Source: Alectryocaccomicrobium faecavium (GTDB taxonomy: Bacteria; Bacillota; Clostridia; Christensenellales; Aristaeellaceae). Taken from it: a stretch of DNA of 42,177 bases. A model generated the notes under the pieces. It saw only the letters and a program-made list of their open reading frames with translations. It did not search any database and was not told where the DNA came from. Below, in pieces: positions 38,883 to 42,177 of the stretch (positions within the stretch are counted from its first letter, which is position 1; every line of letters begins with the position of its first letter). The translations under genes were made by a program, and so were the position numbers. The stretch spans positions 1 to 42,177 of the forward strand of contig DVOT01000154.1 in assembly GCA_018713425.1 (NCBI GenBank), written 5' to 3'.

Positions 38883-39785
38883 ATGCAAAAGAGCAAAAAT
38901 GCCGTCCAGCGCTCAAGGGACGATAAACTGTTTTACTCGATTAGCTATGCGTTTGTGATCCTGTTAACGCTCATTGTGCTGTATCCGTTGATTTTTATCG
39001 TGTCGGCGTCGTTTTCTTCAGCAAACGCGGTTTCTTCGGGCAGGGTGGTGCTCTTCCCGGTTGAACCGAGCATCATGGGGTATCAACGCGTGTTTGAAAA
39101 CGAACGGGTGTGGACGGGATATGCCAACACCATTCTCTACACCGGACTTGGCACTTTGATCAATGTCTTTATGACGCTGATCTGCGCATATCCGTTGGCT
39201 CGGAAAAAACTGCCGCACAAGGGGTTTTTTACGTTCCTTTTTACCTTCACCATGCTATTCAGCGGCGGCATGATTCCCAGCTATTTGGTAATGCGCGATT
39301 TGAAGATTCTCAACACGGTGTGGGTGATGGTGCTGCCTGGCGCGATCGGCATCTCGCAAATGATCGTTACGCGCACATTTTTGCGCAGCACCATTCCAGA
39401 TGAGCTTTTGGAGGCGACGCAGATCGATGGCTGCAACGATTTCCGCTTTTTCACCATGTTTGTGTTGCCGCTCTCCAAGGCGGTTATCGCGGTAATTGCC
39501 ATGCAATACGCGATTGGACACTGGAACTCGTATTTTAATGCCATGATCTATCTTTCCGATAGCAGCAAATATCCCCTGCAAATCTTTTTGCGGGAAATTT
39601 TGATCATGAACGATATTGATACGTTGGATATCGTAGATGAAGAGCTGGCGATAGCCATGCAGGGAATGGCGGATCTGTTAAAATACGCTCTGATCGTCGT
39701 CGCAACAGCACCCATTTTGTGCATATATCCCTTTGTGCAGAAATATTTCGTCAAGGGCGTTATGATGGGCTCATTGAAGGGATAA
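38883..39785 (+). CDS. Sugar ABC transporter permease, LplC/YtcP type
   Basis: A 300-aa permease with about six helices. ATG 38883 follows AGGGGGT by 7 nt; the GTG at 38874 is in frame but poorly spaced. LplC/YtcP features include ILYPLIFIVSASFSSANAVS, FTMLFSGGMIPSYLVMRDL and the EAA loop ELLEATQIDGCNDFRFFTMF. It starts 12 nt after the LplB-type gene, indicating one transcript. Confidence 0.94.
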   Translation: MQKSKNAVQRSRDDKLFYSISYAFVILLTLIVLYPLIFIVSASFSSANAVSSGRVVLFPVEPSIMGYQRVFENERVWTGYANTILYTGLGTLINVFMTLICAYPLARKKLPHKGFFTFLFTFTMLFSGGMIPSYLVMRDLKILNTVWVMVLPGAIGISQMIVTRTFLRSTIPDELLEATQIDGCNDFRFFTMFVLPLSKAVIAVIAMQYAIGHWNSYFNAMIYLSDSSKYPLQIFLREILIMNDIDTLDIVDEELAIAMQGMADLLKYALIVVATAPILCIYPFVQKYFVKGVMMGSLKG

Positions 39786-39821
39786 ATGCGATGAAAAATA
39801 TAACGAGAAAGGGATGGTAAT

Positions 39822-41984
39822 ATGGAAACGCATTTTGAGCGGACGCGGGGCGTGAAGCTTCTCGCGGATTGGGTAGCTTTTTCCCAAAAACACTTGTATA
39901 TCTGCCCGGAACGAAGGGAATTGATCTGTTATGGCGCGGGCGAGCACGGCCACTGGGGCGTGCACACGCACCAGAAGGCGTTTTCTGCGTTTGCCGTTGC
40001 CGCGGCTATGGAAGAAATCGATTGGCAATCGCGGAATTTGACGCGAGAAAAGGTGCTGGAGCAGGCGCTGGGCATGTTGCGCTATACGCTTGCCACCCAT
40101 GTAACGGGCGATTTTGTTTGCACAGATGGGCAACAATGGGGCCATAACTGGATCTATGTGTTGGGCGTAGAGCGCATGTTCCATGGCATCGAAGCGATTG
40201 AGCCCTTTTTGACACAGGAAGATCGCGATGGCCTGCGCAAAATGGTTTTATCGGAATGCGATTTCCTTTTGCGCGAGTATCCCATTGAAGCTGGACTCGT
40301 GCAACACAATAAGCCGGAAAGCAACATTTGGAATGGCGCCATGCTGTATCGCGGCGCGGCGCTGTATCCAGACGCGTCAAATTGTGCGGCCTATCGGAAA
40401 AAGGCCCAGGAGTTTTTTGCCAACGGCATTTCCATCGAGGCGGACGAAAACTCGGATGAAGTGGTGGATGGGCGCAGGATTGGCGACATGTTCGTGGGTG
40501 CGAACATGTTCAATTCCTATGCCACAAACCACCATGGGTACATGAACGTGGGCTATATGGTGATCTGCCTTTCCAACATTGCCATGCTGCACTTCTTCCT
40601 AAAGGGGCGCGGCGTTCAGGCAGATGACGTTCTCTATCACCACGCCTATGAACAGTGGCGGCTCATTCGCACCTGCACCTTTGAGGACGGCCGGTTGCTG
40701 CGCATTGGCGGCGATAGCCGCGCGCGATATTGCTATTGCCAGGATTATGCGTTGCCCATGTGGGCTCTGGTGGAGGACAAATATGGCGAGGACTGCTCCG
40801 CCTTGGAAAAAGGCTGGCTGAGCATCCTGGAAAAGGAAACGGCGGTCAATGGGGATGGATCTTTCCTTTCCAACCGTTTTGGCCATTTTGAAGAACAATC
40901 GCCGGTGTATTACACGCGGCTAGAATCCGACCGGGCAAACGCGCTCTCGATGATGCTGTATTGGCACGATCGCTATCCCCTCTCGGCGCAAAAAACCACG
41001 CCCACGCATGTGACGTGGCATGACGCGTACCACGGCGCTTCCTTCGACGCCCATGGACACCGCTACGCGTCGTTTGTGTGGCGGGCGAGCGAAAAGCCGC
41101 AAGCCCTGTTCCTGCCCAAGTCGGACAGCTCGTTGGCCGAATGGCGCTACAATTTGTGCGGCCGCATTGAAGGTGTCGGCAGGGCCAATTTCGATGAAGT
41201 GCATTGCCATCAGGAAAAATTTTTTGAAGGCGGTTTCCTCACCTGCGGCAGTACGATCGTCTATTCCGATCAATTCATGGCGGAAGGGCAGCTAAAGGAA
41301 ACCATGGCGCAAAAGCACGTGGCTTTTGCCGCGCTGCCCGATGGCGCGTCCGCAATTTGCTTGCAATACGCGCGCGCTTTGAACCGCACGTTCGTGGCAA
41401 CGCTGCGCGGTGTTTTGTGGAACGTGCCAAACGACATTTTCAATGGGCGGCAGCGCCTGTTGGCGCATGAAAATGGGGCGGATTATCTGCGGGGCGGCGA
41501 TTATGCCAAGCGCTATGAGCAGATAGACGCCGGCCATTGGGTCAATGTGGATGGGAAAATTGGCCTTGCTTCGCCACAAAAACTCACCATCGTGCGCCCT
41601 GGCAGGCGGCAAGTGGAGATTTTGGGGCGTGAAAATAGCGGCACGCTTTATGCCGAAGAGATCTGTGCGCCCTACAGCACCAAACGGCGCTTTTACGACC
41701 GAAACGAAACGCTGATCGACGTGGGGTTTGGCATGACCCTGGGCGACGCTTGCGCCACAAGAGCGCTGAGCGATTCTCTCGCGACGAACCGCAAAGGGGA
41801 CTTGTTCGCGATCACGGCAACGGGGCAGGACGGACGGCGCTATACCATGCTTGCCAATTTCGGCGAAAACGCCATGGAAATCGATCTCGACGCATGGGAA
41901 TTGGGCGCGGTTGGCCCCTATGGCGAAAAAGCGGCGCACAGGAAATTCGCTTTGTCCAGCGATGAAGCGGTGCTCATATTTTAA
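39822..41984 (+). CDS. Unrecognised large cytoplasmic enzyme, probable polysaccharide-degrading toroid + beta-sandwich protein
   Basis: A 720-aa protein without signal peptide. I cannot assign a family with confidence. The N-terminal ~380 residues are helix-rich with regularly spaced aromatics, as in (alpha/alpha) toroids of polysaccharide lyases and hydrolases. A likely active-site stretch is YATNHHGYMNVGYM (residues 233-246), with NKPESNIWNGAMLY (163-176) earlier. Residues from about 395 on are rich in beta-type segments such as FFEGGFLTCGSTIVYSDQFM, resembling the super-beta-sandwich of heparinase II/III or PL8-like enzymes. It follows the importer genes by 36 nt and precedes a KdgF-like cupin, which suits a lyase or hydrolase of imported uronate oligosaccharides. 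Function inferred only. Confidence 0.75.
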   Translation: METHFERTRGVKLLADWVAFSQKHLYICPERRELICYGAGEHGHWGVHTHQKAFSAFAVAAAMEEIDWQSRNLTREKVLEQALGMLRYTLATHVTGDFVCTDGQQWGHNWIYVLGVERMFHGIEAIEPFLTQEDRDGLRKMVLSECDFLLREYPIEAGLVQHNKPESNIWNGAMLYRGAALYPDASNCAAYRKKAQEFFANGISIEADENSDEVVDGRRIGDMFVGANMFNSYATNHHGYMNVGYMVICLSNIAMLHFFLKGRGVQADDVLYHHAYEQWRLIRTCTFEDGRLLRIGGDSRARYCYCQDYALPMWALVEDKYGEDCSALEKGWLSILEKETAVNGDGSFLSNRFGHFEEQSPVYYTRLESDRANALSMMLYWHDRYPLSAQKTTPTHVTWHDAYHGASFDAHGHRYASFVWRASEKPQALFLPKSDSSLAEWRYNLCGRIEGVGRANFDEVHCHQEKFFEGGFLTCGSTIVYSDQFMAEGQLKETMAQKHVAFAALPDGASAICLQYARALNRTFVATLRGVLWNVPNDIFNGRQRLLAHENGADYLRGGDYAKRYEQIDAGHWVNVDGKIGLASPQKLTIVRPGRRQVEILGRENSGTLYAEEICAPYSTKRRFYDRNETLIDVGFGMTLGDACATRALSDSLATNRKGDLFAITATGQDGRRYTMLANFGENAMEIDLDAWELGAVGPYGEKAAHRKFALSSDEAVLIF

Positions 41985-41998
41985 AGGAGAACATTGCG

Positions 41999-42177
41999 AT
42001 GAACAAGATTTCGGCATTCGGTTTGGGCGACGTCACGGCGGTGGAGCATCTGGAAGGCGGCGTTACGCGCAAAATTCTCAAATACGGCGGCAAGCTGATG
42101 CTGGTGGAAGTTACCATGCCCAAGGGCGGCACAGGCAGCGCGCACAAGCATCCGCACGAGCAAATCAGCTATATTGC
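41999..42177 (+). CDS. KdgF-like cupin protein (5' part, runs off the window)
   Basis: The first 59 residues of a small cupin. The ATG follows AAAGGAGA by 8 nt and is 14 nt from the preceding stop. The segments GGVTRKILKYGGKLMLVEV and SAHKHPHEQISYI closely resemble pectin-degradation protein KdgF, whose cupin metal site (HxHPHEQ) linearises 4,5-unsaturated galacturonate to DKI. The metal-binding His residues expected in the first cupin motif are present. The rest of the gene lies outside. Other single-domain cupins remain possible until the full sequence is seen. Confidence 0.8.
   Translation, partial: MNKISAFGLGDVTAVEHLEGGVTRKILKYGGKLMLVEVTMPKGGTGSAHKHPHEQISYI

Noticed and set aside
1..42177. 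CRISPR arrays, tRNA/rRNA genes, riboswitches, prophage or IS transposases
   Set aside because: Reading both strands gave no regularly spaced repeats, no tRNA-like cloverleaf, no recognised riboswitch core and no transposase or phage protein.

Overview
The window looks like a chromosomal segment of an endospore-forming member of the Firmicutes, probably class Clostridia. The support is a yabP-yabQ-divIC sporulation/division cluster, an smc-ftsY pair, near-consensus SigA promoters, strong GGAGG-type ribosome binding sites and GC-rich coding sequence in a genome that also uses AT-rich promoters. I saw no rRNA, tRNA, CRISPR array, transposase or phage gene. The genus cannot be decided from the sequence.

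Layout. 1-3.9 kb: housekeeping genes on + (3' part of smc, ftsY, a KtrA/TrkA-like K+ regulator, an alpha/beta hydrolase). 3.9-12.3 kb: minus-strand genes, namely a methyltransferase and a rhamnoside-use operon in the order solute-binding protein, MalF-type permease fused to an N-terminal seven-repeat beta-propeller, MalG-type permease, GH78 alpha-L-rhamnosidase. 12.5-14.9 kb: minus-strand Ppx/GppA phosphatase, DivIC, YabQ, YabP and an unknown membrane-anchored protein. 14.9-20.4 kb: + operon polA-coaE-lytic transglycosylase-peptide-type binding lipoprotein. 20.4-24.7 kb: a small inverted-repeat element, a DUF362 ferredoxin-like protein, topoisomerase III, a HEAT-repeat protein and an M23 (SpoIIQ-like) peptidase. 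24.7-27.9 kb: AraC regulator, EamA transporter and Gfo/Idh/MocA oxidoreductase, all minus. 27.9-32.8 kb: a two-component system divergent from a bacitracin/lantibiotic-type ABC transporter, with a tandem 11-bp repeat operator between them. 32.8-33.16 kb: a heavily base-paired noncoding element. 33.16-42.18 kb: two divergent carbohydrate operons, minus (RpiB-family isomerase, MDR dehydrogenase, xylose-isomerase-like TIM barrel) and + (LplA/B/C-type importer, a large unrecognised cytoplasmic enzyme, and the start of a KdgF-like cupin).

How the genes work together. Both sugar importers lack an ATPase gene, so they probably share one encoded elsewhere. The rhamnosidase, the KdgF-like cupin and the isomerase/dehydrogenase set suggest use of rhamnose- and uronate-containing plant polysaccharides (pectin, rhamnogalacturonan). 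That is inference from family membership and context. The most unusual items are the propeller-permease fusion, the structured noncoding element at 32846-33161, the unrecognised enzyme at 39822-41984, the inverted-repeat element at 20418-20564, and several places where regulatory signals overlap (terminator with promoter at 25596-25643; terminator with ribosome binding site at 24011-24052).
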